Shown in pieces: positions 11,491-21,603 of a stretch of 64,000 nucleotides of DNA. Made by a program: the position numbers and the translations under genes. The stretch comes from Girardinichthys multiradiatus (Eukaryota > Chordata > Actinopteri > Cyprinodontiformes > Goodeidae): the NCBI RefSeq assembly GCF_021462225.1, contig NC_061811.1, positions 7,837,663 to 7,901,662 on the forward strand, written 5' to 3'. The notes beneath the pieces were generated by a model, which was not told the origin of the DNA, did no database searches, and saw only the letters and a list, made by a program, of their open reading frames with translations. How positions within the stretch are numbered: position 1 is the first letter of the stretch; each line of letters opens with the position of its first letter.

Positions 11491-11942
11491 GATGGTAAAA
11501 ACTTTAGAAATACTGAAGATCAAACAAGTTCATGCACTATCTGGGTCTGCTTTCACTTTCTAGAAAAGAAAAGTTAACCCCAGATCATACGATATATGGT
11601 ATGCTTATTTTATCCTTAGAACAACGGCATGTTTGTTGTCCCTCCAACTGTCTCCGCTGGTTTTAATTATCCAGTCGTACAAAAAGTAGAAAACTGCAAC
11701 AACTGGTCACATCTGTTGGAATGAAAATGATCTCTTTTTAGTCTGACATTCAAAGTAGGTGTGAGGGACCAGAGACCTGTTTTCTTCTTTGTGAAGGTAA
11801 TTATGTCTCTGAGCTCAACAGACAATGAACAGCATGAAGTGCTGTCTTTAACTGCTAATTGCTTTGTGTGAATCACCAATACAAACTCATGAGTTTCCTG
11901 CTGTTTTGGAATTGATCATCACACGAGCAGTGACAGAGTATA

Positions 11943-13510
11943 CAGGTCCTTCTCAAAATATCAGCATATTGTGATAAAGTTCATTATTTTCCATAATGTC
12001 ATGATGAAAATTTAATATTCATATATTTTAGATTCATTGCACACTAACTGAAATATTTCAGGTCTTTTATTGTCTTAATACGGATGATTTTGGCATACAG
12101 CTCATGAAAACCCAAAATTCCTATCTCACAAAATTAGCATATCATTAAAAGGGTCTCTAAACGAGCTATGAACCTAATCATCTGAATCAACGAGTTAACT
12201 CTAAACACCTGCAAAAGATTCCTGAGGCCTTTAAAACTCCCAGCCTGGTTTATCACTCAAAACCCCAATCATGGGTAAGACTGCCGACCTGACTGCTGTC
12301 CAGAAGGCCACTATTGACACCCTCAAGCAAGAGGGTAAGACACAGAAAGAAATTTCTGAACAAATAGGCTGTTCCCAGAGTGCTGTATCAAGGCACCTCA
12401 GTGGGAAGTCTGTGGGAAGGAAAAAGTGTGGCAGAAAACGCTGCACAACGAGAAGAGGTGACCGGACCCTGAGGAAGATTGTGGAGAAGGGCCGATTCCA
12501 GACCTTGGGGGACCTGCGGAAGCAGTGGACTGAGTCTGGAGTAGAAACATCCAGAGCCACCGTGCACAGGCGTGTGCAGGAAATGGGCTACAGGTGCCAC
12601 ATTCCCCAGACCTGGGCTACAGAGAAGCAGCACTGGACTGTTGCTCAGTGGTCCAAAGTACTTTTTTCGGATGAAAGCAAATTCTGCATGTCATTCGGAA
12701 ATCAAGGTGCCAGAGTCTGGAGGAAGACTGGGGAGAAGGAAATGCCAAAATGCCAGAAGTCCAGTGTCAAGTACCCACAGTCAGTGATGGTCTGGGGTGC
12801 CGTGTCAGCTGCTGGTGTTGGTCCACTGTGTTTTATCAAGGGCAGGGTCAATGCAGCTAGCTATCAGGAGATTTTGGAGCACTTCATGCTTCCATCTGCT
12901 GAAAAGCTTTATGGAGATGAAGATTTCATTTTTCAGCACAACCTGGCACCCGCTCACAGTGCCAAAACCACTGGTAAATGGTTTACTGACCATGGTATCA
13001 CTGTGCTCAATTGGCCTGCCAACTCTCCTGACCTGAACCCCATAGAGAATCTGTGGGATATTGTGAAGAGAACGTTGAGAGACTCAAGACCCAACACTCT
13101 GGATGAGCTAAAGGCCGCTATCGAAGCATCCTGGGCCTCCATAAGACCTCAGCAGTGCCACAGGCTGATTGCCTCCATGCCACGCCGCATTGAAGCAGTC
13201 ATTTCTGCCAAAGGATTCCCGACCAAGTATTGAGTGCATAACTGTACATGATTATTTGAAGGTTGACGTTTTTTGTATTAAAAACACTTTTCTTTTATTG
13301 GTCGGATGAAATATGCTAATTTTGTGAGATAGGAATTTTGGGTTTTCATGAGCTGTATGCCAAAATCATCCGTATTAAGACAATAAAAGACCTGAAATAT
13401 TTCAGTTAGTGTGCAATGAATCTAAAATATATGAATGTTAAATTTTCATCATGACATTATGGAAAATAATGAACTTTATCACAATATGCTAATATTTTGA
13501 GAAGGACCTG
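11943..13510 (+). mobile_element. Tc1-like DNA transposon, copy A (1568 bp)
   Basis: Flanked by TA on both sides (11941-11942, 13511-13512), the Tc1/mariner target duplication. Terminal inverted repeats of about 200 bp (11943-12142 and 13311-13510) begin CAGGTCCTTCTCAAAATAT. A single uninterrupted ORF lies between them. Same length as copy B, 42 bp shorter than copy C. High identity between the three copies points to recent spread. Confidence 0.97.
12271..13233 (+). CDS. Tc1-like transposase, copy A, catalytically dead (320 codons)
   Basis: A cut-and-paste DDE transposase of the DD34E Tc1 group, acting in the nucleus on the element's own TIRs. The N-terminal half holds a paired-type helix-turn-helix (TLKQEGKTQKEISEQIGCSQ, residues about 17-36) and a second DNA-binding region with a basic GRKKCGRKRCTTRRGDR stretch (49-65). 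Catalytic positions are D134 (LFSDESKF), residue 224 and E259 (NPIENLW). Residue 224, which is Asp in copies B and C (QxDLAPAHS), is Asn here (codon 12940-12942 AAC), so catalysis should be lost. Like copy B, it lacks 14 residues after IPQ (113) that copy C retains, just before the first catalytic motif. The ATG is in the context ATCATGG and matches the other copies. Confidence 0.95.
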   Translation: MGKTADLTAVQKATIDTLKQEGKTQKEISEQIGCSQSAVSRHLSGKSVGRKKCGRKRCTTRRGDRTLRKIVEKGRFQTLGDLRKQWTESGVETSRATVHRRVQEMGYRCHIPQTWATEKQHWTVAQWSKVLFSDESKFCMSFGNQGARVWRKTGEKEMPKCQKSSVKYPQSVMVWGAVSAAGVGPLCFIKGRVNAASYQEILEHFMLPSAEKLYGDEDFIFQHNLAPAHSAKTTGKWFTDHGITVLNWPANSPDLNPIENLWDIVKRTLRDSRPNTLDELKAAIEASWASIRPQQCHRLIASMPRRIEAVISAKGFPTKY

Positions 13511-13512
13511 TA

Positions 13513-13955
13513 TATATGCTAGTTTATTTTGGGAGATAGCAGATGTTATTTTATTATGACGTACCGTATGGTTAGCTCACAGATGGACCCCTCAGTGAGT
13601 ATTAACTGAAGCTTCAAGACACAGAGCGATCTTAAGTGTGTATGTGTCGTTGGTTATTACTTTTATTTCTGAGCCTGTTCACAATCACTGTGTTTTCTAA
13701 TAGAACATTGATCCTAAAGGGACCAAAGCCTGAAGAGGAACTTGGTCTGAAATCTAAAAAGCTGCTGTTATAATATGTAATGGCCTAGCCAGAATTTTAA
13801 ATCAGTGACACAGAAATTCTGTCTAATGCTGGAAAACTTTAGGTCTTAGATCATTCAGTTTCACCATTTGCCATTTACAATCATATATTTGGATTTCTTT
13901 CCATAAACGTCTCAGCTTACCAGCTTCAAAAAAGTGAATGACATATTGAGCAAAT
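13513..13955. other. Non-coding spacer
   Basis: No ORF or repeat structure recognised between the Tc1 copy and the next Tc1 fossil. Confidence 0.5.
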
Positions 13956-14620
13956 GAAAAGATGAAACGCGGAACCTCTGAATATGGTCAATCTAGGGCA
14001 CCAAACTGCCTTCAGAAGTCCAAAATTAGCAAATAGAGTTCACCTGTGTGTAATTTATTCTCAGTATAAACCCAGCTGTTCTTTGAAGGCCTCAGAGGCT
14101 TGCTAGAGAACATCAGAGAACAAACAGCATCATGAAGGCCAAAGAACACATCAGACCGGTCAGGAATAAAGTTGTGGAGAAGTTTATAGCAGAGTTAGGT
14201 TATAAAACAATGTCTGCAGCTGTCAACATCTAACAGAGCTCTGTTCAATCCATCATCTGAACATAGAGAGAGGATGGACCAATTGCAGACTTATCAAGAT
14301 CATGGGCGTCTATCCAAGCCAACTGGCCGGGCAAGGAGAACATTAATCAGAGAACCAGCAAAGAGGCATATGGTAACTGGAAGTACTGGAGTGTACCACA
14401 GCTCAAGTGGGATAATCTGTCCAACTATTGATTTTGCTCTTCACAAATTTCACCTTTTATAGAAAATTTTTGAATAGTTAAAAAGAAGCTATAACAATTC
14501 CCATCTGCAGTTTGTCAAAAGCCATTTAGGGGATACAGAAAACATCTGGAAGAAGGTGCCCTGGTCAATGACAACAAATTCAAACTCTTTGTCCTACATG
14601 CAAAATAATGTTTGGACAAG
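13956..14620 (+). pseudogene. Tc1-like transposase fossil, N-terminal to first catalytic block
   Basis: From 14132 a decayed frame reads MKAKEHIRPVRNKVVEKF then ELGYKTMSAAVNI with a stop, corresponding to the helix-turn-helix start of a Tc1 transposase; later blocks (GRARRTLIREPAKR near 14328, GDTENIWKKVPWS-like codons near 14535-14570) fit the linker and the region before the first Asp. Stops and frameshifts are frequent and the C-terminal half is missing. It represents an older Tc1 subfamily than copies A-C. Confidence 0.7.
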
Positions 14621-14639
14621 CATGAAACATAGTTTCAGT

Positions 14640-14790
14640 CATGTTTTTGGACTGTTGGAGGAAGCTGGAGAACCTGAAGAGAACTCAACTATGTACAAGG
14701 AGAACATGCAAACTCCACGCAGAAAGACCCCAGGCTGGGATTTGAAATCAGGACCTTTTTGCTGGTAGGCATCAGTGCTACAAACTGCCT
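14640..14790 (+). repeat. Dispersed fish repeat with GGAGAACATGCAAACTCCACGC block
   Basis: The blocks GTTTTTGGACTGTTGGAGGAAG, GGAGAACATGCAAACTCCA, CAGAAAGACCCCAGGC and GGACCTTTTTGCTG recur in the same order at 61095-61225. The order and content match a common fish dispersed repeat known to me from memory. Possibly SINE-related; class not settled. Confidence 0.65.
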
Positions 14791-15229
14791 CAATGTGTAG
14801 CCTAGAGACATAAAAAATAATTAAAGGAGCAGCTGTTCAAGTTCACCGTGTTTTCTGCATTGTTTTGTTGTGGTTTTTGCCCTGGACTAAGGAAATTAGT
14901 CATTTCTAAATATGACCCTACAGATATCTGCAGATTGACATTTTAAATTGGATATTCAAAATGTATCTAAAAACAAGATTGTTTGTATTTTACAAACAAA
15001 CTCAAGATATTTTCCATAGCAGTGCAATTATACACAATAAGCACAGTCAGAAACTAAAACAGGTAACTCTCAAAATGCCAGTAGATTAGTAGAAAGATAT
15101 TTAACACAAAAAAAAGAAAATAAATACACACAAAAAAAAAAAAACTTTTACTGAGAAAAGCTGGCAAAATACATTAGGGAAACTCCACATATTGAGTCTC
15201 TTTTCCGGAATATAAAATTATCATCATAA
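14791..15229. other. AT-rich non-coding stretch
   Basis: Contains A-rich runs (about 15108-15145). No ORF or repeat recognised. Confidence 0.5.
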
Positions 15230-15480
15230 TAATAATACATTTTATTTAAAAGTGCCTTTCATGATTCAAGGACACTGTATAAGACAAGTTAAAAACAGCA
15301 AACAAAAGACGATAAACCAACAAACACCAGCAATTTAACATAACACATTACAGGGAATATGCAGATTTAAAAAGGTGAGTTTGGAGGTGGATTTTAAAGT
15401 GAGAAATTAAGTCAATAATATGGATATCAGGTGGCAGCTGATTCCAGAGCTGGTGGGCAGAGTAAGAGAAGGGTCTGCCC
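15230..15480 (-). repeat. Probable LINE 3' UTR remnant
   Basis: On the plus strand it starts ATACATTTTATTTAAAAGTGCCTTTCATG and passes through TTTAAAAAGGTGAGTTTGGAGGTGGATTTTAAA to GAGCTGGTGGGCAGAG, which resembles minus-oriented 3' ends of L2-like LINEs in fish. No coding part remains. Confidence 0.45.
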
Positions 15481-15537
15481 CCCTAAAAAGTCTATTATCT
15501 TTATAAACAGTGCAGCCCTGATAGGAAATGAGGTGAC

Positions 15538-15749
15538 TGTGACTCGGTGAGAAGAGTGGTCGTCTTGTAATCCAAGGGTTGTGGGTTTGATTCCAGCTTC
15601 CTCCTGCCACATGTTGATGTGCCCCTGGGCAAGACACTTAACCTCAAATTGCCTACCAATCTGCATGTAGGTTTATGAATGTCTGGGTGAATGTGGCTCT
15701 AGTGTAAAGCACTTTGAGTGGTCAGTATTACTGGAAAGGTGCTATATAA
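15538..15749 (+). mobile_element. tRNA-derived SINE
   Basis: The head has an A-box-like stretch (AGTGGTCGTCTTGTAATCC) and a B-box-like GGGTTTGATTCCA (15590 region), as in polymerase III promoters. The body includes CCCTGGGCAAGACACTTAACC and the end AGCACTTTGAGTGGTCAG ... GGTGCTATATAA. A related copy with the CCTTGGGCAAGACAC block lies at 41165-41345. Its 3' end is joined directly to the membrane-protein element at 15750, so a GTG-started ORF at 15718 is a chimera whose first 11 codons come from the SINE. Confidence 0.7.
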
Positions 15750-16708
15750 TGTAATATTCGGATGTTTGATATCAGGATTTCTGCTTTTTGGAGTCAGCGG
15801 TTACCTGGCATATCGAGAAATTCGGAGAGTGTCAGCAGCTGTTCTGGCCATTGTAAGGCTGCCTGGCATGTGTGATGGGATCTTCAGAGCGATCAACACT
15901 CAGACTGAGATGTTACGTGAGCTGAATCGCAGACTAGATGTGATCCTTAGGATCGCAGGCAGGTTGCGGTTCCTGGACTCAGGGGTGAAATGGGATAAAT
16001 CTTGGAGAAAGTTGTTCGCTCGGATCTTGCGAAAGACCAGGAATTTGGCTATTTGGATTCACCTTTGAGAAGCACCAGCGAGACTCTCAAGGCTGACAGA
16101 AAATTAAGAGTCAGCCTAACCCAAATAATTATTGTTTTTCTGAATCTGGCTCCCCTGCACGGCCTTGATGGCTGGCTATCTTCAACTTCTCCTGGAAGTT
16201 ATGTAAACATGACGCTCTGCTCCCTCTGCCCCCTCCCTTCCCTGAGGACATCTGTGGACCTGCTCAGAACTTTGTGGCCAGTTGATGAACATTCCAACGA
16301 ACCATCAAGGACAATGGCCTCTGTGACAGAGCTTCATGGACTTACTTGCACACACTCACTTGCACACACACACATGCTCAAGATAAACATATGCACCCCC
16401 TCACTCCACCTTCACCGTTCCCAGCATGATGTTGTTTTGTAAATTTGTTGCTTCTTTGTGCTGAGATGTTTGCAATCTCAAACTATATCCTGCTAAGGAT
16501 AAAGTGTGAAATATGATTTTTTTCCTCTACTTACCTAATGTGGCCTCTTTTCTCATCTAACAAGGGCAGCGCCTGTGAGTGGGCAGCAAAGCCTCGGTGA
16601 CCCGTCCCCCCTTGTCTTGTGTCATGATGTATGTTTGGATGGGTTGTACTGGAATTCTAATTTCCCCTCGGGGATCAATAAAGTATCTTTGAATTGAATT
16701 GAATTGAA
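15750..16708 (+). mobile_element. Retroposon-like element encoding a small membrane protein, copy 1 (5' truncated)
   Basis: From about 15750 the sequence aligns by eye with 39445-40090, first over a coding block and then over shared non-coding blocks (GTTGTTCGCTC, ATTATTGTTTTTCT, CTCCTGGAAGTTATGTAAACATG). The coding frame to a stop at 16066 reads IFGCLISGFLLFGVSGYLAY, a likely transmembrane segment, then a predicted amphipathic helix with INTQTEMLRELNRRLDVIL. The right end has GGGGATCAATAAAGTATCTTTG plus (GAATT)n, which resembles a LINE 3' end, so this copy was probably mobilised by reverse transcription. The 5' end is lost at the SINE junction. No known family was recognised. Confidence 0.6.
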
Positions 16709-17994
16709 TATAAGTTCAGTCCATTTATCATTTACCAACGTACATCCATAGGCTTGTAGTCTCCAAGATGGCAGCTTCCAGCAAGTTCACGCAAAGTGGG
16801 TTACTCACTTACCAGTCATTGAAGCGAACAATGATGAAGCAGCTCCAGCTCTGGTCTAAACAGTCCAGACAGGCTAGGTGAGTGTGAGCTGGCTCTTTGG
16901 CTCCCAAAATCCAGGCTTAATGTCCATAAAGGTCCACTAGCTTCAGCTAGTTAGCTTAACCATGCCATTATCCATAATGGCATAGAGTCCAGGTAAGTCT
17001 CAGCAAAGCACGTACACCTGGGCTACCACTCCCACCCCCACAGACGATCACAGCCAATCCAATTTAACGAACTTGATATTGCCCTTGATTGACCAGTAAG
17101 GTAGAAGTAATGAACTGGTGGCATTACACCAAAGTTCTTAGCAAAAATCACTTGTTTACTGCTAGTTTTACTGTTAAAAGATACATGTGAATATTTTAAT
17201 TCATGAGACTAGGGCAGTTCTGCTGTATTCTGCCAGCTGCAGAATACAGAGGAAGAATAAAGTTTATTAATATTTATATGCTCCTTTCTGTTTCAACATT
17301 ACAGTATGGTTGTCAGTAGGCTGAGTTATCTCCATGCGTTCTGTGACCTTTATGTATATTGACCTATGTTATAGTGCAGAGATGGCTGTCATTCTTCCAC
17401 TCTTCAGTCTGCAGGGTGCATAGATCAAAGAGTGCTTCTATGGGAACCAGTCCGGCATCCTCTGCCTGCTCTTCTTTTTGGGTTTTGACATCCATCGCCA
17501 GCCTCTCCAGCAGTTTTTAGTTCTCTTTGACCTAATTGCTTGTTATTGAAGTGCAAGAAATCACTCAAGTCAGGAAGTGGCCAGCAGCTTAGATTTCAAG
17601 AGCTCCTTGAGTGTGTAACGACTGTGATAAACTGGAAACCAACCAGTACCTGTTACAGTGGCTCAGAACCAGAGGCTGCGCTAGACAGGGTAAAAAAATC
17701 CTGTCACAATCTATTTTAACCCGTCACTTTATATTTTAAAATGATAATAATTACACTTTCAATAGCAGTTATTTTCATTCGTTTTATTTAGTACAAGCTG
17801 AACAGAGAATTCACATCAACCCAAAGAATACTCTTAACTTTTTCAATGCAGTGACAAAAACCACGGACTGTGGTCCCAGTAACTACATATAAACAATGAA
17901 ATTACGTGCCAGTTAAACATAGTTTAAATGCCACAGCCTCCCTGGGTATTGTTGCTGACCCTGTCCATCCCTTTATGACCACAGTTTACTCATC
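16709..17994. other. Non-coding stretch, no gene seen
   Basis: No motif-bearing ORF. Some unique-looking sequence at 17280-17700; nothing recognised. Confidence 0.5.
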
Positions 17995-18250
17995 TTCTAA
18001 TAGGTACTTCCATCAGGATAAAACAGCATGGCTCAAAGCTTGAATCATCTTTAACTGGTTTCTTAAGGATGGCATGAGTTCACTGCACTCAAACTGGCTC
18101 CTCAGGCACCAGCTCTCAGTCCAACAGAGCACCTTTGGGATGTAGTGGAATGAGACATCCTCATCATGGATGTGCAGCTGAACGATCTGAGGCAACTGTG
18201 TGATGCTATCATGTCAATGTGGACCAAAAGTGCTGGATAATGTTTCCAAC
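17995..18250 (+). pseudogene. Tc1-like transposase fossil, C-terminal part
   Basis: Decayed frames around 18050-18230 give WFLKDGMSS, then LSPTEHLWDVVE and DVQLNDLRQLCDAIMSMWTK, which correspond to the region of the catalytic glutamate (PxEHLWDVVE) and the C-terminal helices of a Tc1-like transposase. Stops interrupt the frame and upstream catalytic blocks are absent. The overlapping minus-strand ORFs at 18013-18308 are shadows. Confidence 0.65.
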
Positions 18251-19571
18251 ACAAGAAAACAAGAAAATTTATTTCTGAATATAAATTACAGAATATAACG
18301 TATGTCACGGAAAAGAAAAGGGATTGTTATTAAGTTTACCAAAGTTATTAATTTCACACGGAGCGGATCATGATGTCGAGCGACACAGTAAAAGTGAGTT
18401 GCACAAGAAATGCACAGCTGAAAATCCACCTGCTGATCTATGGACTCATTTTTACTCAAACCCAGAGATGACAAGGTAACAGCAGCCGCGATTACCAGTG
18501 TTAAACTTTAAAAGCTTGTAATGTTTTTTCAAACTTGACTAATTCATTGTTTTGCACTAACAGTCAAAGCAGAGATTGATGAATGTAATGAAAGATCTTA
18601 GTAAAATTAAAATTTATGACATCATCGTAGTGTTGATAATGTGTCCCATCATGCTTGTTGTCCCGCATATCTGGTCACCCTACTCGTCTCGCCATTCCAC
18701 GTTACTTGTGGCTAACAACCCTAACCCTGCTGCGGCCAGTCCGACCATCCTACACCGTGCAAACAGAAAAGGCTTTTTTCTGGTCAGCAACTTGTAACAT
18801 CGTTTTAGGTTACTTTGATAGTGCAGTAACAAGAGTTACTAACAGTAACTAGTAACTATAGCTAGTTACATTTTTAAAGTTACGTTCCCAACACTGACTT
18901 AACCTAAGCTATTTCTGTCTGATGATAATAAAATAAAACACAACTTCATTACAACCTCTGTTGGGGATCGAACCCTGGTGTCCCCGTGAGACAAGTAAGT
19001 TCTGGGGCACATACTTATCCCAGAACTTACTCAAGAGTTCTCACTGACCCTGCTTTCTAAATGAGGCTCTGAAGGTGAATCTTGTATAAAAACAAATCAG
19101 CTTGGCTCTGCATTGGTTGAACCATGAACTGAGGGATGGGGCCAGTCAGTTCAGCACTTAGGACAAACTGATTGTATCACTAGACAGTGAGTGATTTTAA
19201 AATGAAGACATCAATAAAAGAAGCACATGGATGTCCAAGTTCTTTTAACATCGCAAGGTAGCCTGTTTCTGTTCTTAGTCGTAACATACGACCTATAGAA
19301 CAATGTAGACATTTTCCATACAGATAAAAGACTCCTCTGCTTCTTTAGCGTCAGTCATCAAGGCTCAGTGATGGTTATCTAAGTTCATGTTCACCATGTA
19401 TTACTTAAATGTCTTAACACACAGAAAAAATAATAATTTTAACTAAGGTAACATTTTATGTTTTGTATTTGCTCTGGTTGAGCAGAGCTAATGGAGTCAA
19501 AGCTGCATTGACAGGTTTATCTGGGTTTTCTTTTATTATGGAGAACATCCGTGGTTTTCCTTCCAGGTGAG
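18251..19571. other. Non-coding stretch with two inverted repeats
   Basis: Contains a GTAACTAG...CTAGTTAC palindrome near 18848-18872 within GTAACTA-rich sequence, and a perfect 13-bp inverted repeat at 18994-19006 / 19019-19031 (AGTAAGTTCTGGG / CCCAGAACTTACT, 12-nt loop). Beside it, on the minus strand, GGGTTCGATCCCC (about 18964-18976) resembles a polymerase III B box, so a SINE remnant is possible. Confidence 0.5.
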
Positions 19572-19663
19572 TCATAGTTGGGAACAGGTGTGTACAACAC
19601 ACCTGTTCCCAACTATGATAGGATTGACCCACTGTCAATCCTCTCCCTACTCTGAAGGGAGAG
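19572..19663. repeat. Three consecutive perfect stem-loops
   Basis: Stem 1: 22-bp arms 19572-19593 and 19597-19618 with a 3-nt loop. Stem 2: 9-bp arms 19620-19628 (AGGATTGAC) and 19634-19642 with a 5-nt loop. Stem 3: 8-bp arms 19641-19648 (CTCTCCCT) and 19656-19663 with a 7-nt loop, sharing two bases with stem 2. All arms are perfectly complementary. No ORF or known element explains the cluster. Confidence 0.9.
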
Positions 19664-19917
19664 AATACCTGAAGATATCTGTAGTCTTATCATGTTCACA
19701 GAATCTGAGTTCAAGTTATTAAAGTTTTATTTGCATTTTTAACTTGGTTGCCTGTCTCTCTGAACACATCTGTTTCTTTTCACAACAAAATCTATAATTT
19801 CTGTCATTTATTTACAAAACTAACCAAATACACCTTTTACACTTCTTGACATTGACATTGGGAAACTGTTGTATGGATTTATGAGGGAAAATGTTTTCCA
19901 TGTTGCATTTGAACTTC
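19664..19917. other. Short non-coding spacer
   Basis: Nothing recognised. Confidence 0.5.
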
Positions 19918-20039
19918 AATTCAATTCAATTCAAAAATACTTTATTAATCCCAAAGGGAAATTAAATGTTGTTATAGCTCATATTATGAAGGTTTCCTCA
20001 AAGAGCTATAACAACATTTAATTTCCCTTTGGGATTAAT
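19918..20039. repeat. Fold-back made from two opposed LINE 3' ends
   Basis: A minus-oriented LINE 3' end ((AATTC)n, then CAAAAATACTTTATTAATCCC) is followed by a plus-oriented copy of the same UTR. Arms 19944-19980 and 20003-20039 form a perfect 37-bp inverted repeat with a 22-nt loop. The sequence is that of the 3' end of the LINE at 8001-8920 (ACAACATTTAATTTCCCTTTG). Confidence 0.85.
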
Positions 20040-20776
20040 TAACTTAACTTAAATACGTCTTTCAACTTTCTGCTATTTAAGGTTATAAATCTTATGTGGA
20101 GAACATTAACAGTAAACTTCCTCTGTCTCCTTAATGTCTGCTTAAGTTTAATGGTAATTTTATAATTTTTTCTCATAATCGGGAAGATTCTGAATAAATG
20201 TTATTTAAACAAAATGGAAAACCCCATGTTAAGTTCTTTTTCTATAATGAGACCAATGTGGCATTTATCACTGTAAATATATGCTAACATTCTAACAGTT
20301 TTAATAAAAATGTCAATTTCAATGAATTAAAAAGAATAAAAAGGGCGTTTTCCCAGAATCTGTGATTTCCCTCAGGGGGAACTTAATAAAAAGGACCTGC
20401 TGGCTGTCACTTCTCTGATATCATTTACAGCTCCAGACAAAATCTTTCTTTGTTTCTCAGGGCCCTCTCATATTATTGCCTAATTTGTTCTCAGATGTTA
20501 TCTCTTTGAGTTTGTCTAATTCTGTGTTCTCTATGGTTTTCCCTTTCTTTTCTTCTTTGCAACTCTGTTTTACAACCTCCTCTTCAGAAGTAGGATATTG
20601 TATAGCATAGTCCTTTGGTAAGACTCAAGTCCCAATAAACAAAGTTGTTACTTAAGTTAATTTTTGAGTAACATCTGTGCACTGTTCCTCAGTATCTCAT
20701 TCAGAAAGCAAAAAAAAAAAACCAAAACAATTAAAATGTTGGCACAAACGAGTCCATCAAGTTGATCCGTTGTGAA
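20040..20776. other. AT-rich non-coding stretch
   Basis: A-rich run at about 20710-20725. No ORF or repeat class recognised. Confidence 0.5.
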
Positions 20777-21294
20777 TGTTATGGCCTGTCTGGGGCTGGC
20801 CAGATGTGTACATGCAACATGAAGATGATCCATCCTCAGACCTCAAGCCACCAGAACACGCAGGTGAACAATTTCACAGTTGTTTATTAACAATGTGTTA
20901 TTTTACTTTAGATTTTAATACTGTGAAGGATCTGGATGTAACGTCAGAGTGAACTTTTTACTAAAACAACAAACAAAAGGAAACTATCAAATTTTAAGTG
21001 AACTGACAATAATGTGCCTTCCTAATTAAGAGAAACAGTTGAAAACTAATGAAAATAAAAGGAAGTCTGCAACTAAAAGCTCCTCGATGTGACATACAGA
21101 TTTAAAAAGTGTTACAAAGGTGCTCCATGGATGAAGGTGGTGCTGGTTGGGATAAGCAGCAGAGGAACGGGAAGTTCGCACTAGTGTCATCTTATACACC
21201 ATCTTAGGTAACCAATTCATCTTCGTCCATCTTCTGGGTCAACCAATCACAGAGAGGCACCTGCATATCCAGTGCCTTACGACAGGTCGTAACA
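20777..21294 (-). mobile_element. Solo LTR, 518 bp, minus orientation
   Basis: Begins TGTTATGGCC and ends GGTCGTAACA (TG...CA, inverted TGTTA/TAACA). Flanks are GTGAA (20772-20776) and GTGAG (21295-21299), a 5-bp target duplication with one mismatch. Read on the minus strand it has a TATA-like GTGTATAAGATG, then TTAATAAAC (poly(A) signal) before the U5-like end, which is the expected order in an LTR. The minus ORF at 21026-21220 is not recognisable. Confidence 0.65.
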
Positions 21295-21603
21295 GTGAGA
21301 AATTTTTAGTCCATCAGTACATTCACAAGGATATTTGTTTCTCACATGATTGACATGAAAACAGGTATTTAAGTCATTACATCTGATGTTTTGTGCAACA
21401 ACAGAAAAACAGTCCCAATTCCTTTAATTTACGAAGCTCTCCAAGGAAGACTTGTTCTTCAAATTGTGATGCCAAGCAAAGAAATTGTCTTTCTGCACTA
21501 AAGCAACAGTGAGAACAGAGATGTGTTAGAAACCAAATACACAGTTTCATTCATTAAGTGAAAGGAGCAGGAAAGCACCATGTTTCTTTTCTATTCTTCA
21601 CTT
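21295..21603. other. Short non-coding spacer
   Basis: Nothing recognised. Confidence 0.5.

Noticed and set aside
12231..12560. Minus-strand ORFs opposite Tc1 transposases (12231-12560, 28391-28720, 41634-41963)
   Set aside because: Shadows that repeat identically in all copies because the underlying transposon is the same.
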